A stretch of DNA of 64,000 nt from Marinimicrococcus flavescens (lineage in GTDB: Bacteria; Pseudomonadota; Alphaproteobacteria; Geminicoccales; Geminicoccaceae): positions 1-64,000 of the forward strand of contig JARGEQ010000126.1 in NCBI GenBank assembly GCA_029211145.1, given 5' to 3'. The number at the start of each line of letters is the position of its first letter. The stretch's first letter is position 1. Under the pieces are notes generated by a model that saw only the letters and a program-made list of their open reading frames with translations, did not search any database and was not told the origin of the DNA. The position numbers were made by a program, and so were the translations under genes. Of the stretch, positions 36,484-44,372 are shown in pieces.

Positions 36484-37481
36484 TGAGCGAACCCATCATC
36501 GCGCTGGACAACGTCTCCAAGCGCTTCACCCGCCAGCTTGACTCGGCCGAGCGGCTCGCCAACATGCTGGGAGCGAAGAACCGGCCCGTGACCGTGCACG
36601 CGGTCGATGGCGTGTCGCTCTCCGTCAACGACCGCGAGGTGGTCGGCCTGGTGGGCGAATCGGGCTGCGGCAAGAGCACGCTGGGCCGGGTGGTGGCCGG
36701 AATCCATGCGGCCAGCGAAGGCACCGTGCGCTTTCGCGGCCGCGAGATCGGCGGCCTCAAGGGCGCGCAGGCGCGCGAGGCGGCGCTCAAGATCCAGATG
36801 ATCTTCCAGGACCCGTTCGCCTGCCTCAACCCGCGCATGCGGGTCAACGAGATCATCGGCGAGGCGCCGGCGGTGCACGGCCTCGTGCGGCGCGGCGAGC
36901 GCGACGGCTACGTGGCCGAGATCATGCAGAAGGTCGGGCTCGACCCGTCCTTCGCCAAGCGCTACCCGCACCAGTTCTCGGGCGGCCAGCGGCAGCGCAT
37001 CGGCATCGCCCGGGCCTTGGCGGTCAAGCCGGACTTTCTCGTGTGCGACGAGGCGATTGCCGCTCTCGATGTCTCGATCCAGGCGCAGGTCATCAATCTC
37101 TTCATGGACTTGCGTGAAGAGTTTGATCTGACGTATCTCTTCATCAGTCATGACCTCGGCGTGGTCGAGCACATCTCCGACCGCATCGTGATCATGTATC
37201 TGGGGCGGGTGGTCGAGAGCTCGCCCACCGACGAGCTGTTCAAGGCGCCCAACCACCCCTACACCCAGGCGCTGCTCGCCGAGGTGCCGCGTGTCACCCC
37301 CGGCAAGCGCAGCTTTGCGGCAATCAAGGGCGAGATCCCCTCACCCATCGATCCGCCGCCGGGCTGCCACTTCCACCCGCGCTGCCCCTTCGCCATGCCG
37401 CGCTGCCGCACCGAGCGGCCAGCACTCAAGGAGATCGCGCCCGGCCGGGTCTCCGCCTGCCATCTCAACGACGAGGCCTGA
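36483..37481 (+). CDS. Peptide ABC transporter ATP-binding protein (DppF family)
   Basis: The partner ATPase, 332 residues: Walker A GESGCGKST, FQDPFACLNPRMRV, signature FSGGQRQRIGI, Walker B FLVCDEAIAALDVS and FISHDLGVVEH. Note the Walker B segment has DEAIAALD rather than the common DEPVSALD. The C-terminal CHFHPRCPFAMPRC motif matches its partner. ATG 36483 overlaps the upstream stop codon. Confidence 0.93.
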   Translation: MSEPIIALDNVSKRFTRQLDSAERLANMLGAKNRPVTVHAVDGVSLSVNDREVVGLVGESGCGKSTLGRVVAGIHAASEGTVRFRGREIGGLKGAQAREAALKIQMIFQDPFACLNPRMRVNEIIGEAPAVHGLVRRGERDGYVAEIMQKVGLDPSFAKRYPHQFSGGQRQRIGIARALAVKPDFLVCDEAIAALDVSIQAQVINLFMDLREEFDLTYLFISHDLGVVEHISDRIVIMYLGRVVESSPTDELFKAPNHPYTQALLAEVPRVTPGKRSFAAIKGEIPSPIDPPPGCHFHPRCPFAMPRCRTERPALKEIAPGRVSACHLNDEA

Positions 37482-37484
37482 TTC

Positions 37485-38351
37485 ATGGAAGATCGCGAGC
37501 TCCCTGGCGTCCTGCGGCTCACCGCACCGCGAGCGAGCCTCGTGCCGCTGGTCCTCGACAGCCCGCACAGCGGCACCCAATGGCCGGAGGACTTCGCGCC
37601 GGCTGCGGACGAGGTGGCGGTGCGGCGCACCCAGGACAGCCTCGTGGACGAGCTCTTCGGCGCCGCGCCCGAGCACGGCGCGCCGCTGCTGGCAGCGCTC
37701 TTCCCGCGGGTCTATATCGACCCGAACCGCTCGCTGGGCGATCTCGACCCGGCCCTTCTCGCCGAAAGATGGGACGGGCCGCTGGCGCCGGGCGAGAAGA
37801 GCGAGCTGGGCAAGGGGCTGATCTGGCGCCTCGCCGCCCCCGACACCCCGATCTACGACCGCAAGCTCACCGCCGGGGAGGTGCGCCGGCGGATCGACTC
37901 GTTCTACGAGCCCTATCACACGGCGCTGGCAGCACTCCTCGACGGCATTGCCGAACGGTTCGGCGGGGTCTGGCATATCGACTGCCACTCGATGCGGCCG
38001 ATGAGCACCAGCGTCGACAAGGAGGGGCCCGGCGTGGCCCGCCCGGACATCGTGCTGAGCGACCGCGACGGCACCAGCGCCGGCGCCTCCTTCATGGACC
38101 AGGCGGTCTCGTTCCTGCGTGGCGAGGGTCTCGAGGTCGCCATCAACGAGCCCTTCAAGGGCGCCGAGCTGGTGGCCCGCTACGGCGATCCCGCCCGCAA
38201 CCGCCACAGCATCCAGATCGAGGTGAACCGGCGGCTCTATCTCGACGAGGGCGGCATCGCCGCCGGCGACGGGTTCGCGCGCACCCAGGCGCTGCTCGGA
38301 CGGTTCGTCGGTGCCATGGCCGAGCATGTGCGGGCAGTGGCGCGGGCTTGA
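37485..38351 (+). CDS. N-formylglutamate amidohydrolase-like protein
   Basis: A 288-residue enzyme of the N-formylglutamate deformylase (HutG2) family, which hydrolyses N-formyl-L-glutamate to glutamate and formate. DSPHSG near residue 25 and WHIDCHSM near 165 supply likely metal ligands, and RNRHSIQIEVNRRLYL is characteristic. It begins 3 nt after the DppF-like gene, so it is part of the transporter operon; hut genes are absent. It may process an acylated amino acid or peptide delivered by the transporter. Confidence 0.83.
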   Translation: MEDRELPGVLRLTAPRASLVPLVLDSPHSGTQWPEDFAPAADEVAVRRTQDSLVDELFGAAPEHGAPLLAALFPRVYIDPNRSLGDLDPALLAERWDGPLAPGEKSELGKGLIWRLAAPDTPIYDRKLTAGEVRRRIDSFYEPYHTALAALLDGIAERFGGVWHIDCHSMRPMSTSVDKEGPGVARPDIVLSDRDGTSAGASFMDQAVSFLRGEGLEVAINEPFKGAELVARYGDPARNRHSIQIEVNRRLYLDEGGIAAGDGFARTQALLGRFVGAMAEHVRAVARA

Positions 38352-38414
38352 TCGGCCCGGCCGCCGGCCACACTTGCCTCTTGATGAGCCTTTTGCCGCG
38401 GGGCGCGCTGCGCG

Positions 38415-39167
38415 TTGCAACAATCGCCGTTACGCAAGTTCTACGCCACGGACCTGACGCCGTGCCCCTATCTGCCCGGGCGCAGCGAGCGGCGCCTCGT
38501 GACCCTGATCGATCCCGAGGCCACGGACGACGGGCTCGATCTCTTCACCGAGACGGGCTTTCGCCGCAGCCAGCGCTTCCTCTACCGCCCCGCCTGCCCC
38601 GGCTGCTCGGCCTGCGTGCCGGTGCGCATCGTGGTGGCGGGCTTCCGGCCGGGCCGCACCTTCCGCCGCATCGCCCAGCGCAATGCGTCGCTGGTGGCAA
38701 CCGAGCTGCCGCCGGTTGCCACCGACGAGCAGTACGCGCTGTTTCACCGCTATCTGCGGGCCCGGCACGGCGACGGCGGCATGGTGCGGATGAGCCGCGC
38801 CGACTATGGCGAGATGGTCGAGCAGGCGGCTCGCGGCACCCGGCTCGTGGAGTTCCGCGAGCCCGACGGAACGCTCACCGCGGTGAGCCTCACCGACTTC
38901 CTCGGCAGCGGCCTTTCCGGCGTCTACAAGTTCTTCGAGCCGGAGGATGCCGGCCGTTCGCTGGGCACCTACGCGATCCTCTGGCACATCCAGCGGGCCC
39001 GCGAGCTCGGTCTGCCCTACGTCTATCTGGGCTACTGGATCGCCGGCAGCCGCAAGATGGTCTACAAGGCGCGCTTTAAGCCCCTCGAGCGACTGGACGG
39101 CTGGAGCTGGCAGCCCCTCGTGCCGGAACAGCCGGCGCGCGAGCCGTGCGCCGACGGCACCGCATGA
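38415..39167 (+). CDS. bpt: Aspartate/glutamate leucyltransferase (N-end rule pathway)
   Basis: Transfers Leu from Leu-tRNA to N-terminal Asp or Glu of proteins, marking them for ClpS/ClpAP degradation. 250 residues. Both family Cys motifs are present: CPYLPGRSER and YRPACPGCSACVPVRI at the N-terminal half, then the GNAT-like C-terminal region with YVYLGYWIAGSRKMVYKARFKPLE. The only start giving the normal N-terminus (QQSPLRKFYATDLTPCPYLPG) is TTG 38415; no ATG or GTG is available in frame. A second N-end rule transferase, aat, lies 2.5 kb downstream. Confidence 0.9.
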   Translation: MQQSPLRKFYATDLTPCPYLPGRSERRLVTLIDPEATDDGLDLFTETGFRRSQRFLYRPACPGCSACVPVRIVVAGFRPGRTFRRIAQRNASLVATELPPVATDEQYALFHRYLRARHGDGGMVRMSRADYGEMVEQAARGTRLVEFREPDGTLTAVSLTDFLGSGLSGVYKFFEPEDAGRSLGTYAILWHIQRARELGLPYVYLGYWIAGSRKMVYKARFKPLERLDGWSWQPLVPEQPAREPCADGTA

Positions 39168-39190
39168 ACGCTGCCGGCGAACGCTGCCCG

Positions 39191-39218
39191 TTGCGCGGCC
39201 GTCGCAGCGTGGTATAAG
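39191..39218 (+). promoter_or_regulatory. Sigma-70-type promoter for aroQ-accB-accC
   Basis: TTGCGC (39191-39196) and TATAAG (39213-39218) are 16 nt apart, a good housekeeping promoter for this GC-rich DNA. It lies after the bpt stop codon and about 95 nt ahead of aroQ, leaving room for a structured leader. Confidence 0.6.
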
Positions 39219-39232
39219 CGCGACGCTTTGTT

Positions 39233-39293
39233 CGCGACAGGCGGACATTGTGTCCTGTCGCGCGCGGGTGCTTCGGCACTGCCTGCCCGCGCG
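39233..39293 (+). promoter_or_regulatory. Two-hairpin 5' leader of aroQ-accB-accC
   Basis: Hairpin 1 pairs CGCGACAGG (39233-39241) with CCTGTCGCG (39254-39262). Hairpin 2 pairs CGCGCGGG (39261-39268) with CCCGCGCG (39286-39293) and is capped by GTGC-TTCG-GCAC, a UUCG tetraloop. The two share bases at 39261-39262, so they may be mutually exclusive at the junction. No riboswitch class recognised. Confidence 0.45.
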
Positions 39294-39311
39294 CCCGCAG
39301 CGGAACAGCGC

Positions 39312-39761
39312 ATGCTCCCTTCGATCCTCGTCCTCAACGGACCGAACCTCAACCTGCTCGGTCAGCGCGAGCCCGAGCTTTACGGCCGCGAGACGCTCGA
39401 CGACGTGCGTCGCCTGTGCGAGCGGGAAGGCGAGACGCTGGGGCTGCGGGTCGATTTCCGCCAGAGCAATCACGAGGGCGTGCTGGTCGACTGGGTCCAC
39501 GAGGCCCGCGGCACGGCGGCCGGCCTTCTCGTCAATGCCGGCGCCTACTCGCACACCTCCCTCGCGCTGCACGATGCGCTGCGCGCCTTCGAGGGCCCGA
39601 TTCTCGAGGTCCACCTCTCCAACATCTATCGCCGCGAGGCCTTCCGCCACCATTCCTACGTGTCGCTCGCCGCCACGGGAGTGATCTGCGGCCTCGGCAG
39701 CGAAGGCTACAGAATCGCGTTGCAGGCGCTGCGCGCGAGGCTCGCCGCGGCCGCCGGCTGA
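39312..39761 (+). CDS. aroQ: 3-dehydroquinate dehydratase, type II
   Basis: Third step of the shikimate pathway, 3-dehydroquinate to 3-dehydroshikimate. The 149-residue length fits the dodecameric type II enzyme. Catalytic features are [17 protein letters not shown] (Arg and Tyr of the lid), [15 protein letters not shown] and [19 protein letters not shown] 39312 is preferred to upstream codons, which translate the leader hairpins. First gene of aroQ-accB-accC, a common alphaproteobacterial order. Confidence 0.95.
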   Translation: MLPSILVLNGPNLNLLGQREPELYGRETLDDVRRLCEREGETLGLRVDFRQSNHEGVLVDWVHEARGTAAGLLVNAGAYSHTSLALHDALRAFEGPILEVHLSNIYRREAFRHHSYVSLAATGVICGLGSEGYRIALQALRARLAAAAG

Positions 39762-39793
39762 TGGCCCGGAACGGGAAGCCGAGCAGGAAAGAC

Positions 39794-40258
39794 ATGTCCA
39801 AGCTCGAAATCGACATCGACTATATCGCCCAGCTCGCCGAGCTCCTCCAGCGCACCGGGCTCACCGAGATCGAGATCGGCCAGGGCGAGGCGAAGATTCG
39901 CGTCGCCAAGCAGATCCAGACGGTCATGGAGGTGTCGGCGCCGGTGCACCAGCACGCGCCGCAGCTCCAGGCGGCGGCGCCGGCCCCCGCGGCCGAGCCC
40001 GCCCCCGTCAGCGACGCCGCCCATCCGGGCGTCATCACCTCGCCCATGGTCGGCACCGCCTATCTGGCCGGCGAGCCGGGCTCGCCGCCCTTCGTGACCG
40101 TCGGCCAGGAGGTGCACGAGGGCGCCACCCTGCTCATCATCGAGGCCATGAAGGTGATGAACTCGATCCGCGCGCCGCGCAGCGGCCGGGTCACCAAGAT
40201 CTTCGTTGAGAACGCCGCCCCGGTGGAGTACGGCGAGCCTCTCATGATCATCGAGTAG
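39794..40258 (+). CDS. accB: Biotin carboxyl carrier protein of acetyl-CoA carboxylase
   Basis: Carries the biotin that is carboxylated by AccC and passed to the carboxyltransferase, first step of fatty acid synthesis. 154 residues. An N-terminal helical segment is followed by an Ala/Pro linker (about 55-75) and the biotinyl domain with its thumb loop (GEPGSPPF) and the biotinylated Lys120 in EAMKVMN. ATG 39761, overlapping the aroQ stop, would add 11 residues; 39794 matches the usual N-terminus. Confidence 0.94.
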   Translation: MSKLEIDIDYIAQLAELLQRTGLTEIEIGQGEAKIRVAKQIQTVMEVSAPVHQHAPQLQAAAPAPAAEPAPVSDAAHPGVITSPMVGTAYLAGEPGSPPFVTVGQEVHEGATLLIIEAMKVMNSIRAPRSGRVTKIFVENAAPVEYGEPLMIIE

Positions 40259-40264
40259 ACCGCC

Positions 40265-41614
40265 TTGTTCAGGAAGGTCCTCATCGCCAATCGCGGCGAG
40301 ATCGCGCTTCGGATCCTGCGCGCCTGCCGCGAGCTCGGCATCGCCACCGTGGCCGTTCACTCGACCGCCGACGCTGCCGCCATGCATGTCCGCCTCGCCG
40401 ACGAGAGCGTGTGCATCGGGCCGCCCTCGGCGACCGATTCCTACCTCAACGCCATCGCCATCCTGGCCGCCGCCGAGATCAGCGGCGCCGACGCGATCCA
40501 TCCCGGCTACGGCTTTCTGGCCGAGAACGCCGACTTCGCGCAAATGGTCGTGGAGCACGGTTTCACCTTCATCGGCCCCGATCCCGAGCATATCCGGATC
40601 ATGGGCGACAAGATCCGCGCCAAGCAGATGGCGGTCGAGTTGGGCCTGCCCGTGGTGCCCGGCACCGACGGGCCGGTGAGCGGCGACGACGAGGCGATCG
40701 CCGCCCTCGCCCGCGACATCGGCTTCCCGCTGCTCATCAAGGCGGTGGCCGGTGGCGGTGGCCGCGGCATGACCATCGTCCATGGCGAGGAGCAGCTGCG
40801 CGAGTCGCTCCGGCTCGCCCGCTACGAGGCCCGCATGGGCTTCGGCGACGACCGGGTCTATCTCGAGCGCTTTCTCGACCACCCCCGGCACATCGAGGTC
40901 CAGGTGCTGGCCGACCGGCACGGCAATGTCGTGCATCTGGGCGAGCGCGACTGCTCCTTGCAGCGGCGCCACCAGAAGCTCGTCGAGGAGGCCCCCTCGC
41001 CGGTCCTCGACATGGCGGCCCGCGAGGCGATCGGCGAGCGCGTGGCCACCGCCATGCGCAAGTTCGGCTACACCAATGTCGGCACGGTGGAGTTCCTCTG
41101 GCAGGACGGCGAGTTCTTCTTCATCGAGATGAACACCCGCCTGCAGGTCGAGCATCCGGTCACCGAGGCCATCACCGGCGTCGACCTGGTGCGCGAGCAG
41201 ATCCGCGCGGCGGCCGGCGAGAAGCTGGGCTTCACCCAGAAGGACGTGCGCTTCGAGGGCCACGCCATCGAGTGCCGGATCAACGCCGAGGACCCCCGCA
41301 CGATGGTGCCCTCGCCCGGCAAGGTGCAGGCCTTCCATGCCCCCGGCGGGCCCGGCGTGCGGATGGATTCGGCCCTCTATGCCGGCTACACCGTGCCACC
41401 CTTCTACGACAGCCTGATCGGCAAGCTGATCGTCCACGACGTCGACCGGGCGGCGGCGATCCGCCGGCTCGACCGGGCGATCGCCGAGTGCGTGATCGAC
41501 GGCATCCCGACCGGCCTGCCGCTGCTGCGCGCCCTCTTCGCCGAGGACGACATCCGCGCCTCGCGCTTCGACACCGGCTGGCTCGGCCGGTTCCTCGAGC
41601 GCTGGCAGGGCTGA
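40265..41614 (+). CDS. accC: Biotin carboxylase subunit of acetyl-CoA carboxylase
   Basis: ATP-dependent carboxylation of biotin on AccB. 449 residues, the usual length. The N-terminal FRKVLIANRGEIALRILRA, the ATP-grasp glycine loop KAVAGGGGRGM, and the catalytic FIEMNTRLQVEHPVTE are all present. Start is TTG 40265, 6 nt after the accB stop; translation is probably coupled. Confidence 0.96.
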   Translation: MFRKVLIANRGEIALRILRACRELGIATVAVHSTADAAAMHVRLADESVCIGPPSATDSYLNAIAILAAAEISGADAIHPGYGFLAENADFAQMVVEHGFTFIGPDPEHIRIMGDKIRAKQMAVELGLPVVPGTDGPVSGDDEAIAALARDIGFPLLIKAVAGGGGRGMTIVHGEEQLRESLRLARYEARMGFGDDRVYLERFLDHPRHIEVQVLADRHGNVVHLGERDCSLQRRHQKLVEEAPSPVLDMAAREAIGERVATAMRKFGYTNVGTVEFLWQDGEFFFIEMNTRLQVEHPVTEAITGVDLVREQIRAAAGEKLGFTQKDVRFEGHAIECRINAEDPRTMVPSPGKVQAFHAPGGPGVRMDSALYAGYTVPPFYDSLIGKLIVHDVDRAAAIRRLDRAIAECVIDGIPTGLPLLRALFAEDDIRASRFDTGWLGRFLERWQG

Positions 41615-41672
41615 GGCGCATGGCGGGACGCGGCGGCCGAGGCCGCGCCCTGCCCGCCCCCGGCAGGGCGTC

Positions 41673-42266
41673 ATGCCGGAGATCCTGACCTCGGAGTTGC
41701 TGCTCGACGTCTACCGCCAGGGCTGCTTTCCCATGGCGCGCGGCCGCGACAGCGACCTGGTCCACCTCTTCAGCCCCGATCCGCGCGGCATCATCCCGCT
41801 CGAGGCCTTCCACGTCCCGCGCAGCCTGCGCAAGGCGGTGCGCGGCGGACGCTTCGAGATCCGCGTCGACACGGCCTTCGAGGCCGTCATCCGGGCCTGC
41901 GGCGAGCCCGCCCCGGACCGCCCCGAGACCTGGCTCAACGAGGGCCTCATCCAGCTCTATCTGGACCTGCACCGGCGCGGCTTCGCGCACAGCGTCGAGA
42001 CGTGGCGGGACGGCCTGCTGGTGGGCGGGCTCTACGGGGTAAGCCTCGGCGCGGCGTTCTTCGGCGAGAGCATGTTCAGCCGCGTCACCGATGCCAGCAA
42101 GGTGGCCCTGGTGGCGCTGGTCGACCGCCTGCGCCGCGGCGGCTACCGGCTGCTCGACACCCAGTACGTCACCGACCACCTGATCCGCTTCGGCGCCTGC
42201 GAGGTGCCGCGCGAGGACTACATGGCGCTGCTCGCGGAAGCCCTCGGCCACGAGGCGAGCTTTTGA
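41673..42266 (+). CDS. aat: Leucyl/phenylalanyl-tRNA-protein transferase
   Basis: Adds Leu or Phe to N-terminal Lys or Arg of proteins in the bacterial N-end rule pathway. 197 residues. YRQGCFPMARG, SPDPRGIIPL, TWLNEGLIQLYLDLHRRGFAHSVE (seen as shorter blocks), GLYGVSLGAAFFGESMFSR and LLDTQYVTDHL are hallmark segments. Follows accC by 58 nt. Confidence 0.94.
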   Translation: MPEILTSELLLDVYRQGCFPMARGRDSDLVHLFSPDPRGIIPLEAFHVPRSLRKAVRGGRFEIRVDTAFEAVIRACGEPAPDRPETWLNEGLIQLYLDLHRRGFAHSVETWRDGLLVGGLYGVSLGAAFFGESMFSRVTDASKVALVALVDRLRRGGYRLLDTQYVTDHLIRFGACEVPREDYMALLAEALGHEASF

Positions 42267-42325
42267 CACCCGCTCTGGAAGCAGCCGGGAAGGCGGCGGG
42301 CAGCGGGCCGATCCGGTGACGGCAT

Positions 42326-42500
42326 AGCCGTACAGGGTGCTGCGCGCGGCTTTCGGTTTCTGCTTTCTGTCGATTGGCGGCGGCGGGGCTTCACGGGATC
42401 TTCATCTATTCCGGCGATCCTGCCGGGGCGGGACCCTGCTGCCGCATCATCTTCTGGAGCGCGCCTGAAGGGCTGAGAAAAACCGGCCGCGCGCAGCGTC
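42326..42500. repeat. Dispersed palindromic element, inverted pair 2
   Basis: A diverged core at 42334-42351 follows aat and pairs with an inverted diverged copy at 42485-42500 before the DUF2155 stop. T-rich arm TTTCTGCTTTCTGTCGATTGG follows the left core in two blocks. The complement of the interior (42392-42466) matches 219-294 nearly base for base over about 75 nt, including GATGATGCGGC, GCAGGATC and AGATGAAGATCC. It separates two convergent genes. Confidence 0.72.
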
Positions 42501-42515
42501 TGGCGCAGCGCCGCC

Positions 42516-42914
42516 CTAAGGCTGCGTGGCGCTGCCCCCGGGGGCGGGCAGCGGATCGGCGCAGTCGAGCACCCAGACGTCGTAGACCGGATGCTCGAGT
42601 GCCGAGAGACCCGGGCTGGAAGCGAACATCCAGCCGCTGAAGATCCGCTCGTCGAGGCTTTCGCGCTCGTCGATCTCGAGGAAGGCGGCGGATTCGGGCG
42701 GCTCGGTGGGGGGCGTCTCGAGGCAGGCCCGCGCGGTGATGGCGAGCGAGCCGAAGAGGATCTCCTCGCCTACCCGCAGCTCGATCTGCTCGACCCGGGC
42801 GGTCACCTTGTCGAGCCCCTGGAGGACGACCTTGCCGTGCGGCAGCGTCGCCGCGGCGTGCGCTGCCGGCGCCGCCAGGAGCAGCGTCGCGCCGAGGACG
42901 GCGAGCCGCCTCAC
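42516..42914 (-). CDS. Secreted DUF2155 domain protein
   Basis: A 132-residue periplasmic protein with a signal peptide (about 1-20, AHA cut) and a DUF2155 domain carrying the family sequence around RIFSGWMFASSPGLSALEHPVYDVW and a Cys pair (Cys64, Cys117) able to form a disulfide. The family is alphaproteobacterial and unstudied. It overlaps the upstream mlaD-like gene by 4 nt, linking it to lipid transport at the envelope. Confidence 0.83.
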   Translation of the reverse strand: MRRLAVLGATLLLAAPAAHAAATLPHGKVVLQGLDKVTARVEQIELRVGEEILFGSLAITARACLETPPTEPPESAAFLEIDERESLDERIFSGWMFASSPGLSALEHPVYDVWVLDCADPLPAPGGSATQP

Positions 42915-43387
42915 GGCATGGCGCTCCCGGCGGCACCCTGCTGGCCGCCGCCGCCGCTGAAGATGTAGCGGCCGATCAGGTCCTCGAGATTGACCGACGA
43001 CTGGGTCAGCGTGATCGCCTGGCCGTCGCCGAGCATGCGGTCGTCGGCGCCGGGGGTGAGGGCCAGATACTTGCCGCCCAGCAGGCTGGCGCTGACCACC
43101 GCGGCCGAGCTGTCGGTGGGCAGCTGCACACCGTCGCGGACGCTGAAGCGGACCTCGGCGCGGTAGGTATCGGTGTCCAGCGACTGGCTCAGCACGGTGC
43201 CGACCTTGATGCCCGAGATGCGGACGTCCGAGCCCGTGTCGAGGCCGTCGACGCGATCGAAGCTCGCGACCAGCTGGTAGCCGCCCGGGTCGCCGGCATT
43301 GCTGCGGCTGTAGGCCCAGCCCAGGAAGACCACGGCGACGATGAGCACGACGGCGCCCAGCACGGTCTCGACGACGTTGTGGTGCAT
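42911..43387 (-). CDS. mlaD: MlaD-like lipid-transport periplasmic protein
   Basis: A membrane-anchored MCE-domain protein of the Mla phospholipid transport system, 158 residues. The N-terminal anchor helix is at about 8-28, and a single MCE domain follows at 38-115, with GLDTGSDVRISGIKVGTV and SLLGGKYLALTPG. A short Gly-rich C-terminus ends the protein. Its partners (MlaE, MlaF, MlaB) are not in the window. It is downstream of ftsY by 37 nt and overlaps the DUF2155 gene. Confidence 0.87.
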   Translation of the reverse strand: MHHNVVETVLGAVVLIVAVVFLGWAYSRSNAGDPGGYQLVASFDRVDGLDTGSDVRISGIKVGTVLSQSLDTDTYRAEVRFSVRDGVQLPTDSSAAVVSASLLGGKYLALTPGADDRMLGDGQAITLTQSSVNLEDLIGRYIFSGGGGQQGAAGSAMP

Positions 43388-43424
43388 AGGGGAAGCTACT
43401 CCGATCGCGACCGCGGGCCCGCCG

Positions 43425-44372
43425 TCAGGCCGCGTCCTTGTTGTCGAGGCCGAGGAGCGCGCGGGCGAAGGCGAGTGCCTCGAAGGGGCGCAGATCGTCG
43501 ATCCCCTCGCCCACGCCCACGGCGTGAATCGGCAGGCCGAAACGGCGTGCCAGCGCCACCACCACGCCGCCCCTGGCGGTCCCGTCGAGCTTGGTCACGA
43601 CGAGGCCCGAGACGTCAACCATGTCGGTGAAGATCTCGACCTGGCTGTGCGCGTTCTGTCCGGTGGTGGCGTCGAGGACCAGGAGCGTGTCGTGCGGCGC
43701 CGACATGTCGAGCTTCTTGATGACGCGGATGATCTTGCGCAGCTCTTCCATCAGCTCCGCCTTGTTGTGCAGGCGGCCGGCGGTGTCGATGAGCAGCAGG
43801 TCGGTGCCGGCGGCGCGTGCCCGGGCTAGCGCCTCGTAGGCGAGCCCGGCGGGATCGGTGCCCTCCTTGCCGCGGATCACCGGCACGTTGTTGCGCTGCC
43901 CCCAGACCTCGAGCTGCTCGACCGCCGCGGCGCGGAACGTGTCGCAGGCGGCGAGCATCACCGAGAGGCCGGCCTCGCTCGCCTGCCTCGCCAGCTTGCC
44001 GATGGTCGTGGTCTTGCCGGTGCCGTTCACGCCGCACACCAGCACCACCTGGGGGCGGTGCTCGGCGCGGTGCGGCAGCGCCTCGACGGCGCCCGCCAGC
44101 ATCCCGGCCACCGCCTGGGCCAGGGCCTCGCGGATCTCGACGTCGCCGACCTCCTTGCCGAACCGGTCCTTGGCGATCAGCCTGACCACCTCGGCAGAGG
44201 TCTCCACGCCCAGATCGGCCATGATCAGCGCCTCCTCGAGCTCCTCGAGGGTCGCCTCGTCGAGGCGCTTTTTGGCAACGATGCCGGTGATGCGGTCCTT
44301 GAGCGCGGTCGAGGAGCGCGACAGGCCGCTTTTCAGGCGGCTGAACCAGCCTTGCTTTGGCGTCTCGCTCAT
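43425..44372 (-). CDS. ftsY: Signal recognition particle receptor FtsY
   Basis: GTPase receptor that docks SRP-ribosome complexes at the inner membrane. At 315 residues it lacks the long acidic N-terminal domain of E. coli FtsY and has only a short basic helix before the N domain. G domain motifs: VCGVNGTGKTTTIGKLA, LIDTAGRLHNKAELM and TKLDGTARGGVVV. Start overlaps the mtaB stop by 4 nt. Its partner ffh lies 2.2 kb away, divergently. Confidence 0.94.
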   Translation of the reverse strand: MSETPKQGWFSRLKSGLSRSSTALKDRITGIVAKKRLDEATLEELEEALIMADLGVETSAEVVRLIAKDRFGKEVGDVEIREALAQAVAGMLAGAVEALPHRAEHRPQVVLVCGVNGTGKTTTIGKLARQASEAGLSVMLAACDTFRAAAVEQLEVWGQRNNVPVIRGKEGTDPAGLAYEALARARAAGTDLLLIDTAGRLHNKAELMEELRKIIRVIKKLDMSAPHDTLLVLDATTGQNAHSQVEIFTDMVDVSGLVVTKLDGTARGGVVVALARRFGLPIHAVGVGEGIDDLRPFEALAFARALLGLDNKDAA

